A DNA stretch of 64,000 nt, taken from assembly GCA_041917295.1 (NCBI GenBank), contig JAYRXX010000025.1, forward strand, positions 1 through 64,000, written 5' to 3'. The notes under the pieces are model-generated. The model was not told the origin of the DNA. It worked only from the letters and a program-made list of their open reading frames with translations, and ran no database searches. Source of the DNA: JADKHR01 sp041917295 (GTDB taxonomy: Bacteria; Elusimicrobiota; Elusimicrobia; FEN-1173). Positions within the stretch are counted from its first letter, which is position 1. Each line of letters starts with the position of its first letter. This document shows, in pieces, positions 1-8,705 of the stretch. Position numbers and translations under genes: made by a program.

Positions 1-35
1 CACAGAAGCCGGGCAAAAGGGGGCTCCCCCTTCGG

Positions 36-134
36 GGCCAGTCCCTTTTGGGCTACCGCTTTGCCGAATTTTCTGTCCGTATTCCCGATACGACCAGAAA
101 ATTCGGCTTCGCGTCGCCGCAAAATTGACTGGCC
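36..134. repeat. Palindromic intergenic element 1
   Basis: Outer arms 36-50 and 120-134 are inverted copies (13 of 15 match). A nested perfect 13-bp stem pairs 63-75 with 95-107, and inside it 78-82 pairs with 88-92 (CGTAT/ATACG). The same plan, an outer imperfect inverted repeat around a short central TAC/GTA palindrome, recurs at 20986-21144 and 60528-60692. No gene is confidently called in 1-185; the end of an upstream gene (rsmH would be usual) may lie here but could not be identified. Confidence 0.6.
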
Positions 135-168
135 AGAATGTGGCCTAAATAAGGGACTGGTTAGTAAC

Positions 169-204
169 CCGAGAGAGGAAGGGGCGTGCCCTTTCCTCTC
201 TCGG
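169..204 (+). promoter_or_regulatory. Hairpin over RBS and start codon of ftsL-like gene
   Basis: Bases 169-184 and 189-204 form a 16-bp stem with one G-U wobble and a 4-base loop, CGTG, which holds the GTG start codon at 186-188. The purine-rich Shine-Dalgarno-like stretch at 171-184 lies in the 5' arm. As RNA this would hide the ribosome site. There is no U tract after it, so a Rho-independent terminator is less likely. The regulatory role is inferred. Confidence 0.5.
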
Positions 205-512
205 ACATTTTGAAACAGCGGAGGCCGCACGTGCGGGGTTCGCGGGAAATCGGGGCCGCCCTTTTCGTTGGAGGGGGCGGGTTGTTTGCTTTGTTTTCGG
301 TGTCGGCCTGGTTCCATGTCCAGTCGGTGCGGTTGTCCTATCGGGCCCAAACGGTCCGACAGGAGTTGGAACGGCTGGAACGCCAAGAACAGGCCGAACG
401 ACGGCGTTTGGAATCGGCTCTGTCGTTGGCGCGGTTGGACCAAACGGCCCGGTCTCGGCGGGGGCTGGCCTTGCCTCGTCCGGATCAGGTCCGCCTTTTG
501 CCCGACGTTTGA
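186..512 (+). CDS. ftsL: FtsL-like division protein
   Basis: A 108-residue bitopic protein with a short basic N-terminus, one membrane segment at about residues 22-42 and an Arg/Glu/Leu-rich coiled coil at about 50-90. Size, topology and position just upstream of ftsI match FtsL, which with FtsB and FtsQ activates FtsWI at the division septum; sequence identity in this family is always weak. The GTG start lies in the loop of a strong hairpin (169-204). An in-frame stop at 165-167 prevents extension, and TTG at 210 is a weaker alternative start. The stop overlaps the ftsI start by 4 bases. Identity rests mainly on context. Confidence 0.72.
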   Translation: MPFPLSDILKQRRPHVRGSREIGAALFVGGGGLFALFSVSAWFHVQSVRLSYRAQTVRQELERLERQEQAERRRLESALSLARLDQTARSRRGLALPRPDQVRLLPDV

Positions 513-2221
513 ACGCCCGCGTTCGATTTCGCCTGGTGATCGGGCTGATGGCCGCGGGGTTTCTGGCGGTCCTCGCGCGGCTGGGTTATTTGCAGGTGTG
601 GCGCCATCGGGATTTGTCCCAACGGGCTCAGTCCCAAGCGGAACGATGGGTTCGTGACGCTCCGCGGCGCGCGCCCATCCGGGACCGGCACGGGGACGTG
701 CTGGTGGATTCCGTTCGGGTGGCGTCGTGTTACGCGGATCCACGCCTCTTGCCTCACCCGGAAGCTGTTGCCCAACGATTGGCCAAACCTCTTCGTTTGT
801 CCGCGTCCGAAATCGCCGAGCGCATCCATCGAGCGCCCGGGGCGTTTGTGTGGCTGAAGCGGCGCTTGGGCGCCGACGAATCCCGCGCCATCGAAGAAGA
901 AAATTTGCGCGGCATCGGCTTGCAGTGGGAATACAGGCGGTTTTATCCCAACGGCGATTTGGCTGGGCCCCTCTTGGGCCTTGTGGGAGAAGACGGGCGC
1001 GGATTGTCGGGCCTGGAATACGCGTTCAATAAAGAGTTGATGGACCACCGCCCGCCCCTGCGGGCGTTGCGTGACGGGCGCGGTCGGCGGTTGGTGGAAA
1101 CCTCGTCCGAACGGCCGTCCGCCGGCGGGTTGCGGCTAAGCATTGACCGGAAAATCCAATTCATCGCCGAGCGGGAACTGGACGCGGCGTTGCGCCGCGT
1201 CCAGGCACGGTCGGGCATTGTGGTGGTCCAGGATCCCTGGACCGGCGAATTGTTGGCCTTGGCGGGGCGGCCGGCGGTGTCGTTAACGTCGGAGTCCGTG
1301 GCCGATCCCGAAGACCTCATGATCCGGGCCGTCCAGTGGGCCTACGAGCCCGGGTCCACGTTTAAAGTGGTGACGGCGGCGGCCGCGTTGGAAAACAAGT
1401 TGGTTCGTCCCGAGGAACGGATAAACTGCGAGGCCGGGAAGTGGAAATACGCCGACGTCGAAATCAACGATCACGAACCGGAAAAAATAATCACCTTTGC
1501 CCGGTCCATGGAAGTGTCGTCCAACATCGCCTTGTCCAAGGTGGGGTTGCGGATCGGCAAAGAAAAAATGTACGACATGGTGCGGGCGTTTGGGTTTGGG
1601 TCGCGGACCGGGTTTGACGTGCCGGGGGAAGCCGTGGGGTTGCTGAAGCCACCCGCCCAATGGAGCGGCGTGACTTTGCCGATCTTGTCGTTTGGCCAGG
1701 AAGTGGGCGTGACGGCCCTTCAGTTGGCCGGGGCGTTCAGCGCCATCGCCAACGGCGGCCGGCTGTTGGAACCCCACGTGTGCCTGGAAGCCGATTGGCC
1801 GTCGGGCGAGACACCCCGGTGGCCCGTCCCAACCGAAGTGCGGCGGGTGATGACCCCCGACACGGCGGCGACGCTGACGGCGTTCTTGGAAGGCGTCGTC
1901 CTGAGAGGAACCGGCGTGGACGCGGCGTTGCCGGGGTGGCAAGTGGCGGGCAAAACCGGAACCGCGCAAAAAATTGATCCCCGCACCCGGTCCTATTCAA
2001 AGAAAAATTACGTGGCGTCGTTTGCGGGGTTTGTTCCGTCCCGGCGGCCGCGGTTGACTATTGTGGTGATCATTGACGAGCCCAAAGGGCTCATTTGGGG
2101 TGGATACAACGCCGCCCCTGTTTTTAAAACCATCGCTTGGCAGGCGTTGTCTCTATTGGGGGTTCCCACCGACGAGCCCCCGCCCGCCGGTCCCCCTCTA
2201 AAAGGAGCCAAAAAAACGTGA
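509..2221 (+). CDS. ftsI: Peptidoglycan transpeptidase FtsI (class B PBP)
   Basis: A 570-residue septal DD-transpeptidase that cross-links peptidoglycan on the outer face of the inner membrane as partner of FtsW. It has an N-terminal membrane anchor (about 8-28), a PBP dimerisation region (about 50-200) and the transpeptidase domain. The penicilloyl-serine motif is STFK (Ser283), the SxN motif is Ser337-Ser-Asn339 and the KTG motif is Lys482-Thr-Gly. No C-terminal PASTA domain is present. The start is TTG at 509, sharing TTGA with the ftsL-like stop, which points to translational coupling. Confidence 0.93.
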   Translation: MNARVRFRLVIGLMAAGFLAVLARLGYLQVWRHRDLSQRAQSQAERWVRDAPRRAPIRDRHGDVLVDSVRVASCYADPRLLPHPEAVAQRLAKPLRLSASEIAERIHRAPGAFVWLKRRLGADESRAIEEENLRGIGLQWEYRRFYPNGDLAGPLLGLVGEDGRGLSGLEYAFNKELMDHRPPLRALRDGRGRRLVETSSERPSAGGLRLSIDRKIQFIAERELDAALRRVQARSGIVVVQDPWTGELLALAGRPAVSLTSESVADPEDLMIRAVQWAYEPGSTFKVVTAAAALENKLVRPEERINCEAGKWKYADVEINDHEPEKIITFARSMEVSSNIALSKVGLRIGKEKMYDMVRAFGFGSRTGFDVPGEAVGLLKPPAQWSGVTLPILSFGQEVGVTALQLAGAFSAIANGGRLLEPHVCLEADWPSGETPRWPVPTEVRRVMTPDTAATLTAFLEGVVLRGTGVDAALPGWQVAGKTGTAQKIDPRTRSYSKKNYVASFAGFVPSRRPRLTIVVIIDEPKGLIWGGYNAAPVFKTIAWQALSLLGVPTDEPPPAGPPLKGAKKT

Positions 2222-3687
2222 AACAACTATCGGATCTGGTGGGCCAGGGGGGAAACGTTTCCATCAACGGGATCACCGTGGATTCCCGCGCCGTGAAACC
2301 GGGCGACCTTTTTGTGGCCATTCGGGGTGTTCATCACAATGGGCACGATCACGTGGGCGACGCGGTGCGGTTGGGCGCGGCGGCGATCCTTGCCGAACGG
2401 CCGGTGCCGGCGCCCGTGCCGGTGATCGTGGTTTCATCCACGTCTGCGGCGCTGTCCGCGGTGGCGGCTCGGTTTTTTGATTATCCCGCCCGCGCGCTTG
2501 ATATCGTCGGGGTCACCGGGACCAACGGCAAAACCACCATCACCTATCTGTTGGAATCCATCTGGCGCGCGGAGTCGGTGCCGGGCGGTGTCGTGGGGAC
2601 CATCGACTACCGTTGGCCGGGCCATGTGGAAAAAGCGGTGAACACCACGCCTCACGCCTTGGACGTTCAGCGTTTGTTGGCGTCCATGCGCGACGATGGG
2701 GTCCGGCGGGTGGCCATGGAAACGTCCAGCCACGCCCTGGCGTTGGGTCGGGTGGAAGACGTGTGTTTCTCTGTCGGAATTTTTACCAATTTGACCCAAG
2801 ACCACCTGGATTTTCACAAAGACATGGAAGGCTATTTCCAGGCCAAGGCCCTGTTGTTTGAACGGTTGGCACGCTCTCCCCGGCCGGTCCGTCGGGCGGT
2901 GATTAACCGGGACGATCCCTGGGCCCCGCGGTTGATCGAGAAAACAGCCGTGCCGGTTTGGACCTACGGCCTGGAAGGCGCTGTGGATTTTCGGGCGGAC
3001 AACGTGCGGCTGGGGGCCGATGGGTCCCGGTTTCGAATGGTCACACCGATGGGCGAGCGGCCCGTCCATTTGTCGTTGGTCGGCCGTTACAACGTGCACA
3101 ACGCCTTGGCCGCGGTGGCGGCGTCGGTATCGCTGGGAAGTCCCTTGGACACGGCGGTTCGCGGCGTGGAATCCTTGGCGGGCGTGCCCGGTCGATTGGA
3201 ACGGGTCACGGAACATTCGTCGGGTGAGTTGACGTCGGCGCATCCGTTCAGCGTGTTTGTGGATTTTGCCCACACCGAAGACGCTCTGCGCAACGTGTTG
3301 GGGGCGATCCGGCCGTTAACGAAAGGGCGGCTCATTGTTTTGTTCGGATGCGGGGGTGATCGCGACAGGACCAAACGGCCCAAAATGGGTGCTCTGGCGG
3401 CGCGGTTGGCGGATCATGTGGTGGTGACGTCGGACAACCCGCGTTCGGAAAATCCGGCCGTGATTGCGGCGGAGGTGGAAGCGGGGGTCAACCAGGTTCC
3501 GGGCCGTCCTTACGATGTCATCGTGGACCGGGCGGAGGCCATCGATCGGGCCTTGTCCATGGCGCGGGCGGACGACGTGGTGGTGTTGGCGGGAAAGGGT
3601 CACGAGACTTATCAGATTTTTAAGGACAGGACCGACGATTTCGACGATCGGGTTCAGGCACGGCGCTGGTTGGCGGCACACCCATGA
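2218..3687 (+). CDS. murE: UDP-MurNAc-tripeptide synthetase MurE
   Basis: Cytoplasmic Mur ligase that adds the third stem residue to UDP-MurNAc-L-Ala-D-Glu. The ATP loop reads GVTGTNGKTT and the C-terminal specificity motif is DNPR (in SDNPRSENP), the form seen in meso-diaminopimelate-adding enzymes; this implies a Gram-negative type of wall. GTG at 2218 was chosen because AAAGGAG lies 8-12 bases upstream and the start overlaps the ftsI stop. It gives 489 residues, normal for MurE. An in-frame ATG at 2137 would run 81 bases into ftsI and is unlikely. Confidence 0.95.
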   Translation: MKQLSDLVGQGGNVSINGITVDSRAVKPGDLFVAIRGVHHNGHDHVGDAVRLGAAAILAERPVPAPVPVIVVSSTSAALSAVAARFFDYPARALDIVGVTGTNGKTTITYLLESIWRAESVPGGVVGTIDYRWPGHVEKAVNTTPHALDVQRLLASMRDDGVRRVAMETSSHALALGRVEDVCFSVGIFTNLTQDHLDFHKDMEGYFQAKALLFERLARSPRPVRRAVINRDDPWAPRLIEKTAVPVWTYGLEGAVDFRADNVRLGADGSRFRMVTPMGERPVHLSLVGRYNVHNALAAVAASVSLGSPLDTAVRGVESLAGVPGRLERVTEHSSGELTSAHPFSVFVDFAHTEDALRNVLGAIRPLTKGRLIVLFGCGGDRDRTKRPKMGALAARLADHVVVTSDNPRSENPAVIAAEVEAGVNQVPGRPYDVIVDRAEAIDRALSMARADDVVVLAGKGHETYQIFKDRTDDFDDRVQARRWLAAHP

Positions 3688-5075
3688 CCCTGCCCTATTC
3701 GTGGAACGAGTGGGCGGCGATGACCGGTGGTCGGCTGGGTCAGGAAGGGGCGGTTCGGCCCGCTCGGGTGGTGATCGATTCGCGGGCGGTCCAGCCCGGC
3801 GATCTTTTTGTGGCGCTCAAGGGAGAACGGGCGGACGGCCACGATTTTTTGAGCCAGGTCGCCGCACAAGGCGCCGCCGGCGCTCTTGTTTCCCGCGGGG
3901 GAGAGGGGTTGCCAGCGGGGTTCGGGTGGATCCGCGTGGACGATCCCTTGGCGGCCTTGCAAAAAGCGGCGGCCGCGCACCGGCAAAAAATGAACGTGCG
4001 GGTGATCGGTATCACGGGGTCCAACGGAAAAACGACCACCAAAGAAATGCTCGCTCATGTTTTGCGGGAAGCCGGCCGCACGGTGTGCGCCACCCGGGGC
4101 AATTTGAACAGCCAGATCGGTCTGCCTATCATGTTGTTGGACCTCCATTGTGACCACACGCACGCTGTGTTGGAAATGGGGGCTTCCGCCAAGGGCGATT
4201 TAACGGCGTTGGCGTCCTTGGCGCGCCCGTCGATGGCCGTGTTGACCGGGATTGGGCGGGCCCATTTGGAAACGTTTGGTTCTCTGGACGGCGTGCTGGC
4301 CGCCAAGTGGGAACTGGTGGAGTCCCTGAACCGGGACGGGATTGCGTTTTTGAACGGAGACGATTCCCTCTTAGCGAAAAAAAAGAACGACGCCCTTTGT
4401 TCGGTGGTGACGTTCGGCACCGGGAGCGGTCTGGATGTGCGGGCCGAACGGGTCCGTCAGGATCCCCAGGCGGTTTTTGATCTGGTGGTGGGCGGTGCCC
4501 GTCGGGAAGTTCGCCTCCCGGTTCCCGGCCTGTTTAATGTGAGCAACGCCCTTGCCGCGGCGGCGGTGGCGTTGTGGGAACGGGTTCCGTTGCCCGAGGT
4601 GGCCCGGGCTTTGGGGACATTTGTACCTCCGCCCCAACGGATGCAGGTCCGACGCCGGTCAGACGGAACCCTGTTGGTGATCGACGCCTACAACGCCAAT
4701 CCCGATTCCATGGCGGCCAGTCTGAACAGTTTCGTCAACGCATACCCCGGCTCGCCCAAAACGGTTGTGCTGGGAAGCATGCTGGAATTGGGCGAGGTCG
4801 CGGAACAGGAACACCGTCGGCTTGGCCAGGTAATGGCGGGTCTTCCCCTTGAACGGATCTTTTTTGTGGGGCCGGAAGGTCCCTGGGTTCGGGCCGGTTA
4901 TGACGAGGCAGGGGGAAAAAAATCATTTACAATGGGGGAAGACCGGGCCCCGTTGCGCGACGAAATCGCCCGCGTTCTCCGGCCGGACTCGGTTGTGCTG
5001 TTCAAAGCCTCCCGCGGCGTTCGGTTGGAAGAAATTTACGAGAGTCTATTGCAGGGGACATGGATGACTCATTGA
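3684..5075 (+). CDS. murF: UDP-MurNAc-pentapeptide synthetase MurF
   Basis: 463 residues. MurF adds D-Ala-D-Ala to the UDP-MurNAc-tripeptide, completing the cytoplasmic precursor. The Mur-ligase ATP motif is GITGSNGKTTTKEML, followed by a central ligase domain (NALAAAAVAL) and a C-terminal domain with DAYNANPDSM, a typical MurF motif. The ATG overlaps the murE stop in ATGA. The N-terminus resembles that of MurE (VIDSRAVQPGDLFVALKGE), as expected for the shared Mur N-domain. Confidence 0.95.
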   Translation: MTLPYSWNEWAAMTGGRLGQEGAVRPARVVIDSRAVQPGDLFVALKGERADGHDFLSQVAAQGAAGALVSRGGEGLPAGFGWIRVDDPLAALQKAAAAHRQKMNVRVIGITGSNGKTTTKEMLAHVLREAGRTVCATRGNLNSQIGLPIMLLDLHCDHTHAVLEMGASAKGDLTALASLARPSMAVLTGIGRAHLETFGSLDGVLAAKWELVESLNRDGIAFLNGDDSLLAKKKNDALCSVVTFGTGSGLDVRAERVRQDPQAVFDLVVGGARREVRLPVPGLFNVSNALAAAAVALWERVPLPEVARALGTFVPPPQRMQVRRRSDGTLLVIDAYNANPDSMAASLNSFVNAYPGSPKTVVLGSMLELGEVAEQEHRRLGQVMAGLPLERIFFVGPEGPWVRAGYDEAGGKKSFTMGEDRAPLRDEIARVLRPDSVVLFKASRGVRLEEIYESLLQGTWMTH

Positions 5076-5156
5076 CTTAAAGCCGATGGCCGTCGTTGAT
5101 CGGGCAGAAAGTCAATTAGCCACCCATGTTTCCCTCGAATAAAGAGAGGATCTTGC

Positions 5157-6245
5157 GTGCTTTATTTGTTGGCGTCGTGGCGGGATTTATTTTCGCCGTT
5201 AAACGTTTTTCAATACATTTCGTTTCGTTCGGGCGGGGCATTTTTAACGTCGCTTATTGTGTGTTGGATTTTTGGCCGGCCGCTGGTTCGGTTGTTGACC
5301 GGGCTGAAAATGCAACAGTTCATCCGTGAATACGGGCCCCAAACTCATCTCAAAAAGGCCGGCACGCCCACCATGGGCGGGTTGCTTATTTTGGGCGCGT
5401 TGGTGACGTCGACGGTTTTATGGGCCCGTTTGGACAACCGGTTCATCCTCTGGTCGTTGGCCACCGTTCTTTTTTTGGGAGCCGTGGGGTTTATGGACGA
5501 CTACCGGAAATGGTTGAAAAAGCATCCGGCCGGGGGCCTGTCGGCCCAATCGAAAATGGCGGCCCAGGTGGCGTTGGGTTTGGCGGTGGGAATCTATTTC
5601 TACTTTTCTCCGTCGAACGTGGAGTTCGGGCCCCGGGTATTCGTGCCTTACTTGAAAGAAGTTCATTTCTGGCTGGGCGGGTTTTCGGTGGCGCTGGCCA
5701 TGGCGGTGATTGTGGGAGCGTCCAACGCGGTCAATTTGACCGACGGGCTCGACGGTTTGGCGCCCGGAACCTTGACGGTGAGTGCCTTGACGTTCGCCGT
5801 GTTCGCTTACGTGGCCGGCAACGCCAAATGGGCGGAGTATCTTCGGTTGGTTCACGTGCCCGGGGCGGGGGAACTGACGGTGTTTTTGGCCGGGATGGCC
5901 GGAGCGTGTTTGGGATTCTTGTGGTACAACGCTCACCCGGCCGAAATTTTTATGGGCGACACGGGGTCGTTGCCCCTGGGAGGCGTGCTGGGGTTCGCGG
6001 CGTTAAGCGTTAAACAAGAACTGATCCTGCTGGTGGTGGGCGGTATTTTCGTCGCCGAGGCTCTGTCGGTTCTTCTGCAGGTTGGATCGGTTCGGCTCCG
6101 CGGGGGCCGGCGGCTGTTTCGGATGGCGCCGTTGCATCATCATTTTGAATTGGCGGGGTTGGCGGAAACAAAGGTCACCATCCGATTTTGGATCGCGGCC
6201 ATTGTGCTGGCTCTGTTAGCGCTGACGTCCATTAAAATTCGCTGA
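5157..6245 (+). CDS. mraY: Phospho-MurNAc-pentapeptide transferase MraY
   Basis: 362-residue integral membrane enzyme that transfers phospho-MurNAc-pentapeptide to undecaprenyl phosphate, making lipid I. About ten hydrophobic segments are visible. Diagnostic motifs are GTPTMGG, MDDYRKW, NAVNLTDGLDGLA, GDTGSLPLGG and PLHHHFELAG (metal and substrate sites). The start is GTG at 5157 with AGAGAGGA upstream. The 81-bp gap after murF is the largest inside this operon; it holds no clear promoter. Confidence 0.96.
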   Translation: MLYLLASWRDLFSPLNVFQYISFRSGGAFLTSLIVCWIFGRPLVRLLTGLKMQQFIREYGPQTHLKKAGTPTMGGLLILGALVTSTVLWARLDNRFILWSLATVLFLGAVGFMDDYRKWLKKHPAGGLSAQSKMAAQVALGLAVGIYFYFSPSNVEFGPRVFVPYLKEVHFWLGGFSVALAMAVIVGASNAVNLTDGLDGLAPGTLTVSALTFAVFAYVAGNAKWAEYLRLVHVPGAGELTVFLAGMAGACLGFLWYNAHPAEIFMGDTGSLPLGGVLGFAALSVKQELILLVVGGIFVAEALSVLLQVGSVRLRGGRRLFRMAPLHHHFELAGLAETKVTIRFWIAAIVLALLALTSIKIR

Positions 6246-6246
6246 T

Positions 6247-7569
6247 ATGAAACCCATCGAACACGTGCCGTTTGTGAGGGCTTGGTTTGACCAACGACGG
6301 GTGTTGGTGGTGGGTTTGGGAAAATCGGGGGTGGCGGCGGCTTCGCTTTTGGCCCGGCTGGGCGCTCGGGTGGCCGTAACGGAGAAAAAAGAGCGGGCCC
6401 ATTGCCTGACGTGGATCCAGGGGATTCCGGCTTCGGTGGAACTGGAAACCGGTTCTCACCGCTTCCTGCAACGGTCGTGGGACCTGGTGGTGGTCAGCCC
6501 GGGCGTTCCCACGGAAACGGTTCGTTCATTTCGGGAAAAAGGCGTGCCCGTGTGGGGCGAGCTGGAACTGGGTTACCGGGTGTTAACCCTGGCGGAACGG
6601 TGGCCCGCCTGGACCGCGGCCGTTACGGGAACGAACGGGAAAACCACAACCACCTCCTTGATGGGCGCCATTTTCCGCGCGGCTGGGCGGCGAACAGTTG
6701 TGGCCGGAAACATCGGGGTTCCCCTCTGCGCCGTGATCAACGCGGTCCGGCCCGACGGGGCCCTGGCGTTGGAAGTGTCCAGTTACCAGCTGGAAACGGC
6801 CGAGGCGTTTCGTCCCGCTGGCGGCATTGTGTTGAATGTAACCCCGGACCATCTGGCCCGGCACAAGACCATGGCCGCATACGCCCAAACCAAATTTCGT
6901 TTGTTCCAATCTTCCCTCCCTGGCGACGCGGCGGTTTTGAATGCCCGGGATCCCTGGTGCCGCCGTTTGGCTTCGACGGTAACCGGAACGGTCCATTGGT
7001 TCGGTGATCGACCTCCCCGTTCGTGGGAAACCCCGCGCCACCTTCCGGGCCCCCACAACGTGGCCAACGCGTTGGCGGCGTCGGTGTGTGCCCAGGCCAT
7101 CGGCGTGCCCGTCCCTGCCATTGAGCGGGCGCTGGCTTCGTTTCGCGGGGTGGAACATCGGTTGGAACCCGTTCGGACTTGGCGGGGAGTGCGGTTTGTC
7201 AACGATTCCAAGGCGACCAACGTGGACTCCACCCGCGTGGCGCTGGATTCGTTACCGGGTCCCCTGTACATCATTTTGGGCGGCGAAGACAAAGGGGCCC
7301 CGTATGCCCCCCTGCTTCCCCTGCTCAAGAAAAAAGCCAAAGAAATCCTTTTGATCGGCGAAGCCGCGCCGAAAATTGCCAACGAATTGGCCAACGCCGC
7401 GCCCTTGGTCGCCTGCGGGACCCTGGCCAAGGCCGTTCAACACGCCGCCCATTCGGCCCGGCCCGGCGACACGGTGTTGTTGTCGCCGGCGTGCGCGTCG
7501 TTTGATCAGTTCGACAACTTTGAGCACCGGGGCCGTTGTTTTAAAAAAGAGGTCGGGCTTCTTCCGTGA
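6247..7569 (+). CDS. murD: UDP-MurNAc-L-alanine:D-glutamate ligase MurD
   Basis: 440 residues. Adds D-glutamate to UDP-MurNAc-L-Ala. It has a Rossmann-like N-domain (VLVVGLGKSGVAAASLLARL), the ATP loop VTGTNGKTTTTSLMG, the central motif LEVSSYQLE and a C-terminal domain with NDSKATNVDST. These are standard MurD signatures and the length is normal. ATG starts one base after the mraY stop, and the stop overlaps the ftsW GTG. Confidence 0.95.
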   Translation: MKPIEHVPFVRAWFDQRRVLVVGLGKSGVAAASLLARLGARVAVTEKKERAHCLTWIQGIPASVELETGSHRFLQRSWDLVVVSPGVPTETVRSFREKGVPVWGELELGYRVLTLAERWPAWTAAVTGTNGKTTTTSLMGAIFRAAGRRTVVAGNIGVPLCAVINAVRPDGALALEVSSYQLETAEAFRPAGGIVLNVTPDHLARHKTMAAYAQTKFRLFQSSLPGDAAVLNARDPWCRRLASTVTGTVHWFGDRPPRSWETPRHLPGPHNVANALAASVCAQAIGVPVPAIERALASFRGVEHRLEPVRTWRGVRFVNDSKATNVDSTRVALDSLPGPLYIILGGEDKGAPYAPLLPLLKKKAKEILLIGEAAPKIANELANAAPLVACGTLAKAVQHAAHSARPGDTVLLSPACASFDQFDNFEHRGRCFKKEVGLLP

Positions 7570-8705
7570 GTCCCGCCGCAAAACGTAAGCGGCCCCCCGA
7601 TCGGAGCTTGCTCATGATCACCGCCGCTTTGGTGGGGATCGGGTGGCTGGTCTTGTATTCCGCCAGCGCGCTGGTGGCCGAAGGGCGGTTCGGAGACCAA
7701 TATTATTTTTTAAAGCGTCAAATTCTGTGGACCGCCTTGGGCGCGGCGGCGTTGTTGGTGGCTTACCATGTCCCCTTGGCCTGGATCCAAAAAATGGCCC
7801 GGCCCTTGTTGGGCGTGACGGTGGTTTTGCTGGTGATGGTTTTGGTCAGCGGACACGAAGTGATGGGCGCCAAACGCTGGCTCCGGTTTGGCGGGTTCGG
7901 GTTTCAACCGTCGGAATTGGCGAAACTGGTTCTGATTTTGGCCTTGGCCGATTATTTGGACCGCCGGCAAAGCCGGCTGGGGCGGTTCTTGAACGGATTT
8001 GTTCCCGCCCTCGTTTTGACGGGCACGGTGGTCGGCTTGATTGTGTTGGAGCGGGATTTGGGAACGCCGTTGCTCATTGGGTGCGTGGCCATGGGGATGA
8101 TTTTTTTGGCCGGGGCCCGGCCGGTCCATCTTGCGGCGACGCTTCTGCCCGTTTTACCGGCCCTCTATTTGGCCGTTTTCCACGTGGGCTATCGGCGCCA
8201 ACGGTTCCTGGCCTTTTTGGATCCGTGGAAAGACGCCAAAGGAACCGGCTACCAACTGGTTCAGTCTCTGTTGGCGTTGGGGTCCGGTGGGCTGTGGGGA
8301 AAAGGGCCCGGAGAATCAACCATCAAAATGTATTACATGCCCGAAACCCAAACGGATTTTATTTTCCCGATTTTCGGAGAAGAGTTCGGATTTGTGGGCA
8401 CATCGGTTGTGACGGCCTTTTACTTTTATCTCAGTTACACGTGTTTGCGGGTGGCCACTCAATCGGTTCACTGGTTTCATGCGTTGGTGGCCGCGGGAAT
8501 GGGCTTGTGGTTGGGCGGGCAAGTCTTGATTAATTTGGGCGTGGTGACCGGTCTCTTGCCGACCAAAGGAATACCGCTTCCGTTTATGTCGTTCGGCGGA
8601 TCGTCGATGCTGGTGTTGATGACGGGGATCGGACTGGTGTTGAATGTGTCGCGCCAAGCGGGGACGCCGATCTTGCTGTCCGCGTCGGCCCGCAAAATCG
8701 CGTGA
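7566..8705 (+). CDS. ftsW: Peptidoglycan glycosyltransferase FtsW (SEDS)
   Basis: 379-residue polytopic SEDS protein that polymerises lipid II at the division site with FtsI. About ten membrane segments are visible. Conserved stretches include GAKRWLRFGGFGFQPSELAK, ERDLGTPLL (the catalytic-Asp region of SEDS proteins) and the C-terminal GIPLPFMSFGGSSML. RodA is the alternative, but the place between murD and murG indicates FtsW. The GTG start overlaps the murD stop. Confidence 0.93.
   Translation: MSPAAKRKRPPDRSLLMITAALVGIGWLVLYSASALVAEGRFGDQYYFLKRQILWTALGAAALLVAYHVPLAWIQKMARPLLGVTVVLLVMVLVSGHEVMGAKRWLRFGGFGFQPSELAKLVLILALADYLDRRQSRLGRFLNGFVPALVLTGTVVGLIVLERDLGTPLLIGCVAMGMIFLAGARPVHLAATLLPVLPALYLAVFHVGYRRQRFLAFLDPWKDAKGTGYQLVQSLLALGSGGLWGKGPGESTIKMYYMPETQTDFIFPIFGEEFGFVGTSVVTAFYFYLSYTCLRVATQSVHWFHALVAAGMGLWLGGQVLINLGVVTGLLPTKGIPLPFMSFGGSSMLVLMTGIGLVLNVSRQAGTPILLSASARKIA

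Noticed and set aside
1..185. 3' end of rsmH at the window start
   Set aside because: Frames 1 and 2 are open for a while but no RsmH C-terminal motif could be recognised, and the palindromic element occupies most of the region.
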